Origin: Chloroflexota bacterium
Lineage (GTDB): Bacteria > Chloroflexota > Dehalococcoidia > JACPQK01
Assembly (NCBI GenBank): GCA_016190505.1
Contig: JACPQM010000064.1
Location: 40,971-104,970 of the forward strand
Length of the DNA stretch: 64,000 nucleotides
Direction of reading: 5' to 3'
Positions 8,348-16,687 of this stretch are shown piece by piece (within the stretch, counting starts at the first letter, position 1; every line of letters starts with the position of its first letter). Both the position numbers and the translations under genes were made by a program. The notes beneath the pieces were generated by a model. The model did no database searches, was not told the DNA's origin, and saw only the letters and a list, made by a program, of their open reading frames with translations.

Positions 8348-9037
8348 CTACTTGCCCAGGCCCAGGCGGGCGGCGTAGGCCGCAGCCTGGCTGCGGTTCT
8401 TGAACTGGAGCTTCTCCAGGATGTTCTTCAAGTGGGTCTTGACGGTGTTCTCGGAGAGCACCAGGGTTGACGCGATCTCCCGGTTGGAGGCACCGGCGGC
8501 GAGCAGCCCCAGTACCTCCATCTCACGGGGGCTTAGCTCCACGGTCTCTGGTCCGCTGGGCAATGGCTCCCGGCGCTTGAACTCGTCCAACATCTTGACG
8601 GCCATGGCCGGGGAGAAGACCGCCTCGCCCGCGGCCACCCGCTCCACGGCCTGAAGGACTTCCTGCGGTCCGGAACCCTTGAGCAGGTAGCCCCGGGCAC
8701 CGAACTTGATGGCGGCGAACAGGTCCTCGTCCTTCTCCGAGACGCTGAGGATGAGGACTCTGGCGGTGGGCACCTCACGGCTAAGGCGCAGGGTGGCCTC
8801 CAGACCGCCGCACCGGGGCATATTTACGTCCATGAGCACGACGTCAGGGGACAGTTCCTTGGCCCTTTGCACGCCCTCGATCCCGTCGGAGGCCTGGCCT
8901 ACCACGTTGTAGCCCGGAAGGCCACGGAGCACGCTGGCGATGCCCTGGCGGAACAGGGCATGGTCGTCCACCAGGAGGACTCGTATCGTCCCTGGACCCG
9001 GCGCGGAAGGTGAGGAAGGCACCATGCCGAGCCACAT
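8348..9037 (-). CDS. NarL/FixJ-type response regulator
   Basis: 229 residues. The receiver domain (about residues 18-135) has the acidic pair in VLLVDDH, the phospho-acceptor Asp in VVLMDVNMP, and K in YLLKGS. The C-terminal LuxR-type HTH has LSPREMEVLGLLAAGASNREIA and ENTVKTHLKNILEKL. It should bind DNA after phosphorylation by the HisKA_3 kinase encoded just upstream (9268-10428), and is the last gene of the pilus operon strand. The start is uncertain: M1 at 9037 or M5 at 9025; no clear ribosome site, and the 230-bp gap to the kinase is filled by repeats. Confidence 0.9.
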   Translation of the reverse strand: MWLGMVPSSPSAPGPGTIRVLLVDDHALFRQGIASVLRGLPGYNVVGQASDGIEGVQRAKELSPDVVLMDVNMPRCGGLEATLRLSREVPTARVLILSVSEKDEDLFAAIKFGARGYLLKGSGPQEVLQAVERVAAGEAVFSPAMAVKMLDEFKRREPLPSGPETVELSPREMEVLGLLAAGASNREIASTLVLSENTVKTHLKNILEKLQFKNRSQAAAYAARLGLGK

Positions 9038-9041
9038 AATA

Positions 9042-9090
9042 CTACAGGCTACAGGCTACAGGCTACAGGCTACAGGCTACAGGCTACAGG
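9042..9090. repeat. Seven tandem copies of a 7-bp unit (CTACAGG)
   Basis: Seven exact copies, in the 230-bp space between the kinase and regulator genes. The same word begins the family-C elements at 2033 and 51570, so this is probably slippage amplification of one arm. A GGTGAGCCTGTCGAACCA word follows at 9099. Confidence 0.95.
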
Positions 9091-9267
9091 GACCGCTCAT
9101 GGTGAGCCTGTCGAACCACTGGCATCGGGCTACAGGTTACAGGCTGCGGGAGTTGGACGCATGCTCCAGCGCCACTATCAGTCTCTGCAAGCGGAACACC
9201 CGGAGTTTGCGGTGGTCCCTACTCATGACCTGGTCCCGAAGTCTGACGCCTGGAGCCTGAAGCCCGT

Positions 9268-10428
9268 TTACCGGGGCAAGCGCACCCGCACCTGGGTGCC
9301 CTGGCCAGGGGCAGAGGACACAGTGCAGGAGGCACCGATCTCTTGGGCCCGCTCCTTCATGCCGGCCAGTCCGTAGTGGCTGGGGGCTGCGTTGGCCTCG
9401 GGATCAAAGCCCCCGCCGTCGTCCTCCACGGTCATCTCCACGGCGTTGGACAGGGCGATCAGGGACAACTGGGCGCGGCGGGCGCCAGAGTGCTTCTGTA
9501 CATTGCTCAGCGCCTCGCGGGCAATGCCCAGGAACTGTGCCCCTTCCACCGGCGACACATGGGGCGCCCGCGGCGGCAAACGCAGTTCCACATGTATCTT
9601 GGTGCGTGTGGTGAATTCCTTCCCCAGGTCTGCCAGGGCCGCTGTTAGCGTGAAATCTGTCCCCAGGGTGAGGGCATCCAGGTACTTGCGCACGTCCGCA
9701 TAGGTGTGCTGTAGCGTCTCCTGGAGCTCGGCGACCTGCCCCGACAAGGCGGGGGCGGAAGGGACGCCATCCACCGAGTCCCGCAACTGCTTGGCCTTGA
9801 GGTTCAGGAAGCCAAGCTCCTGCGCCAGGCTATCGTGGATCTCGCGGCGCAGCCGCAGTCGTTCCGAAGTACCTGCCTCGCTCACCAGGCGGTGGCGCAG
9901 GTTCAGATTGGTCCGGTAGGGTACGACGGCCACCATGCTCACGGCGATGGCGTATACCAGGAACAGCGCCAGGTAGTTGCCGTCCAGGATCCACGAGTAA
10001 TGCCGCACGGTGGAGTGCAAAAGCAACAGGGGTACCGTGGTGATGCCGGCTACGGAATAGGCTACGTACTCTTCAAGCAGCAGAGATGCGGTAAGCGTCG
10101 GGGCCAGCGAGTACAGCAGCAGACCGCTGTTCAGCCCACCGGTGGCTATCAAGGAACCCAGGGCTATCCCCAGGTCTAACGCTAGCGAGGCATATCCTGC
10201 CAGGCTGCCTGGCCGGGGGAAGTAGGGTACCACCACCCGTAAGATCACGTAGGCGCCCACAATGCCCAGGGCGATGTAGTCGCCGACAGGTGGGTCTTGT
10301 CCTTTTAGCGGAGCAGCCACCAGCATCAGCCCCACAGCCACCATATAGGCCATGTACCGGTAAAGGGACAGGAGCTGGTAGACCGGCCTTTCCGGGGGGC
10401 GCTTGCGGGGAGAGGGGCGTTTTTCCAT
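9268..10428 (-). CDS. NarX/DegS-type sensor histidine kinase
   Basis: 386 residues from the ATG at 10428, 12 nt after the prepilin peptidase stop; an upstream in-frame ATG at 10485 would overlap that gene. The N-terminal half has about six hydrophobic segments (YMAYMVAVGLMLVAAPLKG onward). The HisKA_3 box is LRREIHDSLAQELG with the phospho-His, and the HATPase domain ends with VEDDGGGFDP and HYGLAGMKERAQEIG. No periplasmic sensor domain is seen, so the signal may be membrane-borne. It is the partner of the regulator at 8348. Position after the pilus genes suggests it responds to or controls surface attachment or motility. Confidence 0.88.
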   Translation of the reverse strand: MEKRPSPRKRPPERPVYQLLSLYRYMAYMVAVGLMLVAAPLKGQDPPVGDYIALGIVGAYVILRVVVPYFPRPGSLAGYASLALDLGIALGSLIATGGLNSGLLLYSLAPTLTASLLLEEYVAYSVAGITTVPLLLLHSTVRHYSWILDGNYLALFLVYAIAVSMVAVVPYRTNLNLRHRLVSEAGTSERLRLRREIHDSLAQELGFLNLKAKQLRDSVDGVPSAPALSGQVAELQETLQHTYADVRKYLDALTLGTDFTLTAALADLGKEFTTRTKIHVELRLPPRAPHVSPVEGAQFLGIAREALSNVQKHSGARRAQLSLIALSNAVEMTVEDDGGGFDPEANAAPSHYGLAGMKERAQEIGASCTVSSAPGQGTQVRVRLPR

Positions 10429-10439
10429 GCTGAGCGCGC

Positions 10440-11249
10440 TTACCGGAGCAGGCCCACGTACCACTCCCAGAGCGGGCCGCCCCACAGCAGGGCCAGTAGC
10501 GCCCCCAGGGCCAGGAAGGGACCGAAAGGCATGGTCTGCCCGACTCTACGGTGCCCCATTACCAGGAGAACGGCGCCCGCCACACCTCCGCTGAACAGGG
10601 ACGCCAGCAGCGCCACCACGGTGCCCGGGACGCCGCTCACCAGGCCAATGAGTCCGGCCATCTTTACATCACCCCAGCCCATGCTTCCCGGACGGAGCAG
10701 TATCACTACGGCAAAAGCTCCAGCACCGAGAACGGCGCCAGCCAGCGAGCCCAGCATCACGCTTAGCCGCCCGGTGCTGTTCAAGAATTCCCGCTCCAGA
10801 CCCAATTCCCGCCACCAGGGGGTCAGCAGGAGGCCGAGGGCTAGCCCTGGATAGACGAGCATGTCCGGTATTATGCCATACTCCAGGTCTATGGCTGCCA
10901 GCAACAAGAAAAGGCTTGCGTAGCTGAAGACCAATAGGGACTCGGCCGAGACCGCCGAGGTCAGCCAGACGTAGATGGCCAACAGGCCCATGATGAGCTC
11001 CACGGCCAGCACCCGCAACGGGATTGTGCTGTGACACTGGTGGCACCGGCCCCGAAGTGCCATGTAGCTGAACACCGGCACCAGCTCCAGCACTGTCAGG
11101 CGCCGGCCACAGGCCGGGCAATGGGATGGGGGCTGGACTAGCGACTCTCCACGGGGCAACCGGTCCGCGACCACATTGATGAAACTGCCGATGCTGGCCC
11201 CCAAGAAGAACGCCAGTACGGACATCACGACTGGATTCGGCAAGCTCAC
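10440..11249 (-). CDS. pilD: Prepilin peptidase / type IV leader peptidase
   Basis: 269 residues, GTG start 8 nt after the pilM stop. Membrane aspartyl protease that cleaves, and in many species methylates, type IV pilin signal peptides. Seen: N-terminal GASIGSFINVV, the zinc-type CPAC...CHQC pairs of the full-length form, and the two catalytic Asp motifs AAIDLEYGIIPD and GWGDVKM, with about eight hydrophobic segments. No pilin substrate gene lies within the window, so pilins must be elsewhere. Confidence 0.93.
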   Translation of the reverse strand: MSLPNPVVMSVLAFFLGASIGSFINVVADRLPRGESLVQPPSHCPACGRRLTVLELVPVFSYMALRGRCHQCHSTIPLRVLAVELIMGLLAIYVWLTSAVSAESLLVFSYASLFLLLAAIDLEYGIIPDMLVYPGLALGLLLTPWWRELGLEREFLNSTGRLSVMLGSLAGAVLGAGAFAVVILLRPGSMGWGDVKMAGLIGLVSGVPGTVVALLASLFSGGVAGAVLLVMGHRRVGQTMPFGPFLALGALLALLWGGPLWEWYVGLLR

Positions 11250-11257
11250 TACAGGGC

Positions 11258-12196
11258 CTAGTGCATGCCCAGCCCCACGTTGACGGCCATGGCTGGCCCG
11301 GGGAAGTCACGGGCCACGGCCAGCGCCGGCAGGACGGCCACCGCGGGGTGGCCGGTCTCTTGAGTGACCACAGGCGCCAGCTCTTCAATGGGGAACCCCC
11401 CGGCCAGGTGGATGGGCTGGGGAGGCGACAGCCGGGCGTCTGGGTTGGTATCGTTGTGGTAGCTGATGGTCCGCGTCAGCTCCTCTGCCACACGCCGGGG
11501 CGCCGAGTCCACATCCAGCGGCTCATCCCCCAGCCACAGGCTGCGCACCACCGTGGGCACCCAGTTTATGCTGATCACGATGTCAATGCTGTCGCTCTCC
11601 ACGTTGGCCACAATGGACTGGCCCTGGGCCACGGCCTTCGCCAGCGCCAGCGGGGCCAGCTCCACGCGACGCAGGGGGAGGCCAGCCAGCTTCATGGTCT
11701 CCACCAGGGACACCAGGGGCGCTCGGGGCGTCACCACTACCAGGTAGGTGCCTGACTTGGCCGAGACCTGCTGCCAGAACAGGTAGTGGTCCCGTTCCGA
11801 GTAAGCCATGAGCCTGCGGGCTTCCCTGGGCACGACCTCGGCGGGCGCGACATCCTTGGCCCGAGGCAGGGTGATGGCCCGGCAGATGCTCTGGAATCCT
11901 GGCAGACTGGCGATCGCCGGGGCAGGCCGCATGCCCTTGCTGGTCAGGGTGTTCTTCACTACCTGGCTCATCCCCTGGCTGTTGGCAATGAAGCCGTTCC
12001 TGAGCAGCGATGGGTTGAAGGGAACGTGTGCCCAGCTCACCGCCTTCTGCCTGTCCAGCAGCGCGATCCGGAGGCTGTTCCCCTGGATAGACACGGTCAG
12101 GGTCTGCTTCTGAAGGCCTGGCACCCGCTGGGCCAGCTTGGCCGGCCCGCCATTGAGACTGGCGCGCAGCGCCTTGAGCCTACTTGCCAAGGGCAT
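11258..12196 (-). CDS. pilM: Type IV pilus assembly protein PilM-like
   Basis: 312 residues. PilM is an actin-like cytoplasmic protein that docks on the PilN N-terminus. The call rests on the start pattern (LTVSIQGNSLRIALLDRQKAVSWAHV resembles the ASKHA phosphate-1 strand), the C-terminal IHLAGGFPIEEL and NVGLGMH, and the position beside PilN and PilO. It overlaps the PilO-like gene by 17 nt. Here pilM follows N and O, the reverse of the common pilMNOPQ order. Confidence 0.75.
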   Translation of the reverse strand: MPLASRLKALRASLNGGPAKLAQRVPGLQKQTLTVSIQGNSLRIALLDRQKAVSWAHVPFNPSLLRNGFIANSQGMSQVVKNTLTSKGMRPAPAIASLPGFQSICRAITLPRAKDVAPAEVVPREARRLMAYSERDHYLFWQQVSAKSGTYLVVVTPRAPLVSLVETMKLAGLPLRRVELAPLALAKAVAQGQSIVANVESDSIDIVISINWVPTVVRSLWLGDEPLDVDSAPRRVAEELTRTISYHNDTNPDARLSPPQPIHLAGGFPIEELAPVVTQETGHPAVAVLPALAVARDFPGPAMAVNVGLGMH

Positions 12197-12731
12197 ACAC
12201 CACCAGGTCCAGGTTGAAGTCCGTGTCCGCCTTGCCCACCTGGTGCTTCACCTCCAGCTTGGTAACGGTGGGAAGGTACGGGGCGGCCACGGCTGCGGCT
12301 ACGAACCTCTGTATGGAGTCCGGGGAGCCACGCCCTGCCACAGCGTACGTGTGGGCGACGACATCCATGTCAGCGATCTTGGACTTGGTAGATTCCACGG
12401 TGAGGCCTCTCATATCCAGGTTGGTACGGTCCGCCCACTTCCACAAGTCCAGCGTCACCTGGGTGGCATCCTTGAGCGCTACCCCGCTCTGGGCCAGGGC
12501 GGCCTCTAACTCCACTTTCTTTGTCGCCAATGCTGTGGTGTCCGCATCCTCTACCGCCCTGTCCAGCGCGATCCTGGCTTGCCTCACCCGTGCGGTCAAC
12601 GTCTCCTCGGTATCCGCCTGCCGGGCCTGGGCCACGCGCAAGCCCACGTTCAACAAGACCGCTGTCACAAGCAGCACAAGGGCAATAGTTCCCGCCCTGG
12701 ACAGCTTGCCCTGCAATTTGCGAATCATCAC
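12180..12731 (-). CDS. pilO: PilO-like inner-membrane alignment protein
   Basis: 183 residues: a single N-terminal membrane helix (AGTIALVLLVTAVLLNVGL), a coiled coil (about residues 35-80) and a small alpha/beta C-terminal domain, the PilO layout. The GTG-ATG start overlaps the stop of the PilN gene (GAGTGATG), implying coupled translation. Sequence similarity to PilO is weak; the assignment is from topology and context. Confidence 0.65.
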   Translation of the reverse strand: MMIRKLQGKLSRAGTIALVLLVTAVLLNVGLRVAQARQADTEETLTARVRQARIALDRAVEDADTTALATKKVELEAALAQSGVALKDATQVTLDLWKWADRTNLDMRGLTVESTKSKIADMDVVAHTYAVAGRGSPDSIQRFVAAAVAAPYLPTVTKLEVKHQVGKADTDFNLDLVVYALGK

Positions 12732-13312
12732 TCGTTCACTAGCTCGATGGACACGTTGAAGGTGAGCAGGTTGCCCAGGTCCTTGGACTCGGTGATGTTC
12801 GTCTTGGTAATGGTCACTCCGGCCACGCCTGGAGCCGCGTTGAGCTGGCTGTAGTACAGGGCGACGTCGGGGAACCCCGCGCGAGACACGCCCTCCACGG
12901 TGACCAGTTTGGGGGCCCTGACCACCGAGGTCAGCTCGATCCCCGAGGGCAGCGACACGATAAGTGGGACCAGCAACGGGCCCCAGTCTGTGCGCTGCAC
13001 CCGCAGCGCTTCGCGGAGCTTCTTGCTCCTGTCCAGATTGGCTTGAAGAGCGCTCACCTCTTGCCGCAGCTTGTCAGCTTGCTGCGTCTGGGGCACTAGC
13101 CTGGCGGCGGCTGTCGTTATGCGCTGCTGCTCAGCCCGTAGCTCAGAGATATGGCTTCTGGCATCGAGATATGACCTGAGGGACAGGGGAAGCACCACGG
13201 CGGCTATCAACAGGACCGCTATTATCGCCAATTCCACACGGCTGAGGCCGCGCGGGCGGTACTCCTGGGGCAGGATATTGACGTCGGGGAACCGGGGATA
13301 GGTAGCGCTCAC
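12728..13312 (-). CDS. pilN: PilN-like pilus assembly protein
   Basis: 194 residues. N-terminal FPDVNILPQEYRPR matches the INLLP-type PilM-binding peptide of PilN; then one membrane helix (ELAIIAVLLIAAVVLPLSL), a coiled coil, and a periplasmic domain with LPSGIELTSV. It overlaps pilC by 4 nt and the PilO-like gene by 4 nt, so the block is translationally coupled. Confidence 0.82.
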   Translation of the reverse strand: MSATYPRFPDVNILPQEYRPRGLSRVELAIIAVLLIAAVVLPLSLRSYLDARSHISELRAEQQRITTAAARLVPQTQQADKLRQEVSALQANLDRSKKLREALRVQRTDWGPLLVPLIVSLPSGIELTSVVRAPKLVTVEGVSRAGFPDVALYYSQLNAAPGVAGVTITKTNITESKDLGNLLTFNVSIELVNE

Positions 13313-14532
13313 TTGATCTGACCTATGATCCCGTATAGCGACGACATCACCGCCACCGCAATAAAGCCCACCGTCCCTCCAATGACCAGGATCATGGCGG
13401 GCTCGATCATGCCAGTGAGGGCGGTCACCGCCCGGTCAGTTTCCTGGTTGAAGAATTTGGCCAAGCTATCCAGGTTCTGGCTCAAAGTGCCCGACTGTTC
13501 GCCTACTGCAATCATCTGGGAGAAAAACCTCGGGAAGAGAGGCTGGCGGCCCACCGCCTGGGACAGCGAACGGCCGGACATAATATCTTCTCGCGTCTTG
13601 ACCAGGGCACCTTGGACCTGACTATTGCCGCTCGTCCTCTCCGCCAGTTGCAGCGCCTCCACCAGGGGAAGGCCAGCGTTAAGCATGGTGTGCAAGCCGC
13701 TGGTGAAACGATATAGCACGGCCAGGCGGGCGACCCGGCCAAACACGGGCAGCTTGAGCACCAGGGCGTCCCTGGTTGGGGCGCCCCTGGCGGTCCGGAA
13801 GTAGGCCCACAGACCAATGGTCAGAAGTATGACGGAGGCGAACATGAGCTTGCCGTAAGCACTCGCGATGTCCGTAATCGCGATGAGTATCTTCGTAGTG
13901 ATGGGGAGATTGGCGCCATACTCCTTGAACAACAGCGTCAGGGCGGGTAGTGAGAAGGTTACCAGTATGAAGCCGGCGCCGACAGCGACTACGGCCACGA
14001 AGGCAGGATACCGGATGGCGCTGACCACCTTCCGGGTCAGAATGGCCTGGCCCTCCATGTAGTTGGCGATCTCCAGCAGGATCAGCTCTAGCCTGCCCGT
14101 TTCCTCGCCCACCGTCGCCAGCCGGGCATATAGTGGGGGGAAGATGGTGGGATGTCGGGCCACGGCGTCCGAGAAGCTACCCCCACCCTGGATGCGTTGG
14201 ACAATGTCGTGTATGGCCTCCCTAAGCAAGGGGTTCCCGCTGCGCTCCTGCACGATGCCCAGGGCCGAATAGAGCGGTATGCCCGCGTGCAGCAGGGTTG
14301 CCAGCTCCCGGGTGAAGGAGACCAGCTCCAGGGCTTTGGGCTTGAACAGCGTGGGCACCTGGTGGTAGAGCTGGTGTCGGAACTGTTGAAGGGCGGGGCG
14401 GTCCTCTTTCAGAGAGACAACGGTCAACTCAGAACGCCAGAGCATCTCCTCGGCCTGCGCCGGGGTGTCCACGGGCAGGCTGCCCTCTACCCTGCGCCCG
14501 TCCTGACTGTAGGCTACATATCGAATCGCCAA
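13309..14532 (-). CDS. pilC: Type IV pilus inner-membrane platform protein PilC/GspF
   Basis: 407 residues, TTG start. Two T2SSF domains: ELATLLHAGIPLYSAL... with GGGSFSDAVARHP, then the repeat FTSGLHTMLNAGLPLVEAL with GRSLSQAVGRQPLFP and MIAVGEQSGTL. It has the three expected long hydrophobic helices, the last at the C-terminus. It couples the ATPase PilB to pilin insertion and lies 38 nt after pilB. Confidence 0.93.
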   Translation of the reverse strand: MAIRYVAYSQDGRRVEGSLPVDTPAQAEEMLWRSELTVVSLKEDRPALQQFRHQLYHQVPTLFKPKALELVSFTRELATLLHAGIPLYSALGIVQERSGNPLLREAIHDIVQRIQGGGSFSDAVARHPTIFPPLYARLATVGEETGRLELILLEIANYMEGQAILTRKVVSAIRYPAFVAVVAVGAGFILVTFSLPALTLLFKEYGANLPITTKILIAITDIASAYGKLMFASVILLTIGLWAYFRTARGAPTRDALVLKLPVFGRVARLAVLYRFTSGLHTMLNAGLPLVEALQLAERTSGNSQVQGALVKTREDIMSGRSLSQAVGRQPLFPRFFSQMIAVGEQSGTLSQNLDSLAKFFNQETDRAVTALTGMIEPAMILVIGGTVGFIAVAVMSSLYGIIGQIK

Positions 14533-14570
14533 CGGGGGCGTTGCCTCACACTCTCGAATCCATGGGCGCG

Positions 14571-16301
14571 CTATTCAATGGTGAAGACGCTTCTGATAAC
14601 CTCGCCCGGCGTGGTCACACCGTCCTTGCTCTTGAGCATGCCATCGCGGCGCATGGTCATCATGCCGTCCTTGACCGCCTGTTCCTTGATCTCCCTGGCC
14701 GAGCCTTGTTTAGACACCAGCAGACGCACCCGCTCGGCGATGGGCATCACCTCGAAGACGCCTACCCTGCTCCGGAACCCGGTGTACGAGCAGAAGTTGC
14801 AGCCCCTGCCCCCGTAGAAGTCGTTGCGCACTTCCCCCATCTCCTGCTGGTAGCCCAGTGCCTCGTCCGGGGACACCGATACCATGGTGCGGCAGTACGG
14901 GCACAGGCGGCGCACCAGCCGCTGGGCGACGCTGCCGATTACCGCCGAGGTGACCAGGAATGGCTCCATGCCCATGTCAATCAAGCGTACGATAGCGGCG
15001 CCGGAGTCGTTGGCGTGGATGGTGGTCAGTACCAGGTGGCCGGTGAGGGCGGCCTGGACGGCTATCTCCGCCGTCTCTTTGTCGCGGATCTCGCCTACCA
15101 GGATGATGTCCGGGTCCAGGCGCATGATGGCCCGCAGGCCTACGGCGAAGGTGACGCCCGCCTGCCGGTTCACCTGAATCTGGTTTACCCCCTCGAACTG
15201 GTACTCGATGGGGTCCTCGATGGTCATGATGTTGCGGCCCTTGCCGGTCAACTGGTTCAGGGCGGAATAGAGCGTGGTGGTCTTGCCGGAACCAGTGGGG
15301 CCGCTCACCATGATCATGCCGAAGGGTGCCCGCAACAGGGCCTCGAAGGAGGTCAGGGCCGGGGGCTGGAAGCCCAGCTCGGCCAGGGGGACCAGAGAGA
15401 CTCCCTTGTCCAGGACCCGCATTACCATCATCTCGCCGTGGTAGGTCTCGACGGTGGCCACCCGGAAGTTGATCTCCCGCTCCTCTATGGTGGCGGTGAA
15501 CTGGCCGTCCTGGGGGCGGCGGCGCTCGGCGATATCCATGCCCGCCATGACCTTGACGCGAGAGGTCAGCGCCTGGTGGACTCCCGAAGGCAAGCTCACC
15601 GCCTCGTGCAGGGTGCCATCAATGCGGTAGTAGACCTTGAGGGCGTCATCGGTGGGTACCACATGGATGTCCGAGGCCCGGTCCTTGACCGCCTGGGCGA
15701 TTATCGTGTCCACCGCCTTCACTGCGGGAGCCTGGGCCACTGCCTCGGACTCCAGCCGGCGCGGCGCCGGTGTGCCCGGTGCCGCCGGCGCCGGCGCCGG
15801 GGCGCCGGTGGTCACAATACGGGTAAGTTCCTCAGCCATCCGGGAGGTGGACTTGTAGTTGGCGTCAACGGCCTCTTTGAGGCCACCCCTGAGGGGCAGC
15901 ACCGGCTTTATGCGCTTGCGGGTCAGCGCGGCCAGCGTATCCAGGAGCTGAACGTCATGGGGGTCCTCCATGGCCACCCGCAGGACGTCGCCGTCCACGG
16001 ACAGGGGCAGGACATTGCGCTCCCGGGCCACGGCCTCGGGCACCATGCTCACGGCCTCGGGCTGGATCCGGTACTGGCGCAATTCGACTACGGGGACGCC
16101 CAGTTGGAAGCTGAGCACGGTGGCCAGGGTTTCTGGGGTCACGATCTGGTCAGCGAGCAGGACCTCGCTGAGCTTCTTGTTGCTGGCTTTCGCCTTGGCC
16201 TGGGCTGCACCAAGCTGCTCGCGGGTGAGGAAAGCGCCCTCCACCAGGGCGTTGCCCACCCGTTCGTCAATTCCCGCGATTGAGCGGCGTTCTGTTACCA
16301 T
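14571..16301 (-). CDS. pilB: Type IV pilus extension ATPase PilB/GspE
   Basis: 576 residues. The N-terminal MshEN-type domain (about 1-150, with LGVPVVEL) is followed by an Ala/Pro linker near 165-185 and the secretion ATPase core: ASDIHVVPTDD, Walker A GPTGSGKTTTLYSAL, Asp box IEDPIEY, Walker B DPDIILVGEIRD, His box LTGHLVLTTIHANDSG, and a zinc-type CPYC...CNFCSYTG. Hydrolysis of ATP drives pilin assembly. It is the first gene of the pilus operon and has a well-formed promoter upstream. No PilT retraction ATPase is in the window. Confidence 0.95.
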   Translation of the reverse strand: MVTERRSIAGIDERVGNALVEGAFLTREQLGAAQAKAKASNKKLSEVLLADQIVTPETLATVLSFQLGVPVVELRQYRIQPEAVSMVPEAVARERNVLPLSVDGDVLRVAMEDPHDVQLLDTLAALTRKRIKPVLPLRGGLKEAVDANYKSTSRMAEELTRIVTTGAPAPAPAAPGTPAPRRLESEAVAQAPAVKAVDTIIAQAVKDRASDIHVVPTDDALKVYYRIDGTLHEAVSLPSGVHQALTSRVKVMAGMDIAERRRPQDGQFTATIEEREINFRVATVETYHGEMMVMRVLDKGVSLVPLAELGFQPPALTSFEALLRAPFGMIMVSGPTGSGKTTTLYSALNQLTGKGRNIMTIEDPIEYQFEGVNQIQVNRQAGVTFAVGLRAIMRLDPDIILVGEIRDKETAEIAVQAALTGHLVLTTIHANDSGAAIVRLIDMGMEPFLVTSAVIGSVAQRLVRRLCPYCRTMVSVSPDEALGYQQEMGEVRNDFYGGRGCNFCSYTGFRSRVGVFEVMPIAERVRLLVSKQGSAREIKEQAVKDGMMTMRRDGMLKSKDGVTTPGEVIRSVFTIE

Positions 16302-16343
16302 ACCTATCGCCTTGGCGCTGTTTTCAGGCCAAACGTTGCATGT

Positions 16344-16372
16344 ATGATAATTTCAACAGGGCGAACAGTCAA
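16344..16372 (-). promoter_or_regulatory. Predicted promoter of the pilus operon
   Basis: On the minus strand TTGACT (16372-16367), 17-nt spacer, TATCAT (16349-16344), about 43 nt before the pilB ATG. Confidence 0.65.
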
Positions 16373-16593
16373 CAGCATATCCAAACACGCTACGGCGCCA
16401 GACCGCACAGCATAGGGGCGGACGACTGTCCGCCCCCACCCGTCAGGTCCACGTAGGCGCATTGCCGTATCTATATTACCACACCGGGCGGGTGCCGGTT
16501 CCGTGTCAACATGTGACGGCCTGACCGCAACCCCTTTCCGGAACCTGTCTTCGATCCCAAGCGGTGCGCTCTGACAATCTCTGCCTGTCCTGC

Positions 16594-16623
16594 TTGACCA
16601 CGTTTGCTGCGCCATATTACCAT
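16594..16623 (+). promoter_or_regulatory. Possible promoter of the corrinoid methyltransferase genes
   Basis: TTGACC (16594-16599), 18-nt spacer, TACCAT (16618-16623), giving a leader of about 60 nt. The 386-bp divergent gap 16302-16687 otherwise holds the pil promoter and a degenerate family-B palindrome near 16413-16435; no cobalamin riboswitch was recognised. Confidence 0.45.
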
Positions 16624-16687
16624 AGTGCCGCCTGCCCTGATGTGCAGCAACAACAGGCAAGGCCAATAGCCCAGGAGTGCGTGACGA

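Noticed and set aside
9042..9090. CRISPR-like array
   Set aside because: The units are 7 bp and contiguous with no spacers; no cas gene is present anywhere in the window.
14541..16283. 580-residue plus-strand open frame
   Set aside because: It is the antisense of pilB, His/Gly-rich with no fold motif; the minus strand encodes an unmistakable PilB.
16302..16687. Cobalamin riboswitch upstream of the corrinoid genes
   Set aside because: No B12-box-like segment or extended paired structure was recognised in the 386-bp gap; only promoters and a degenerate palindrome.
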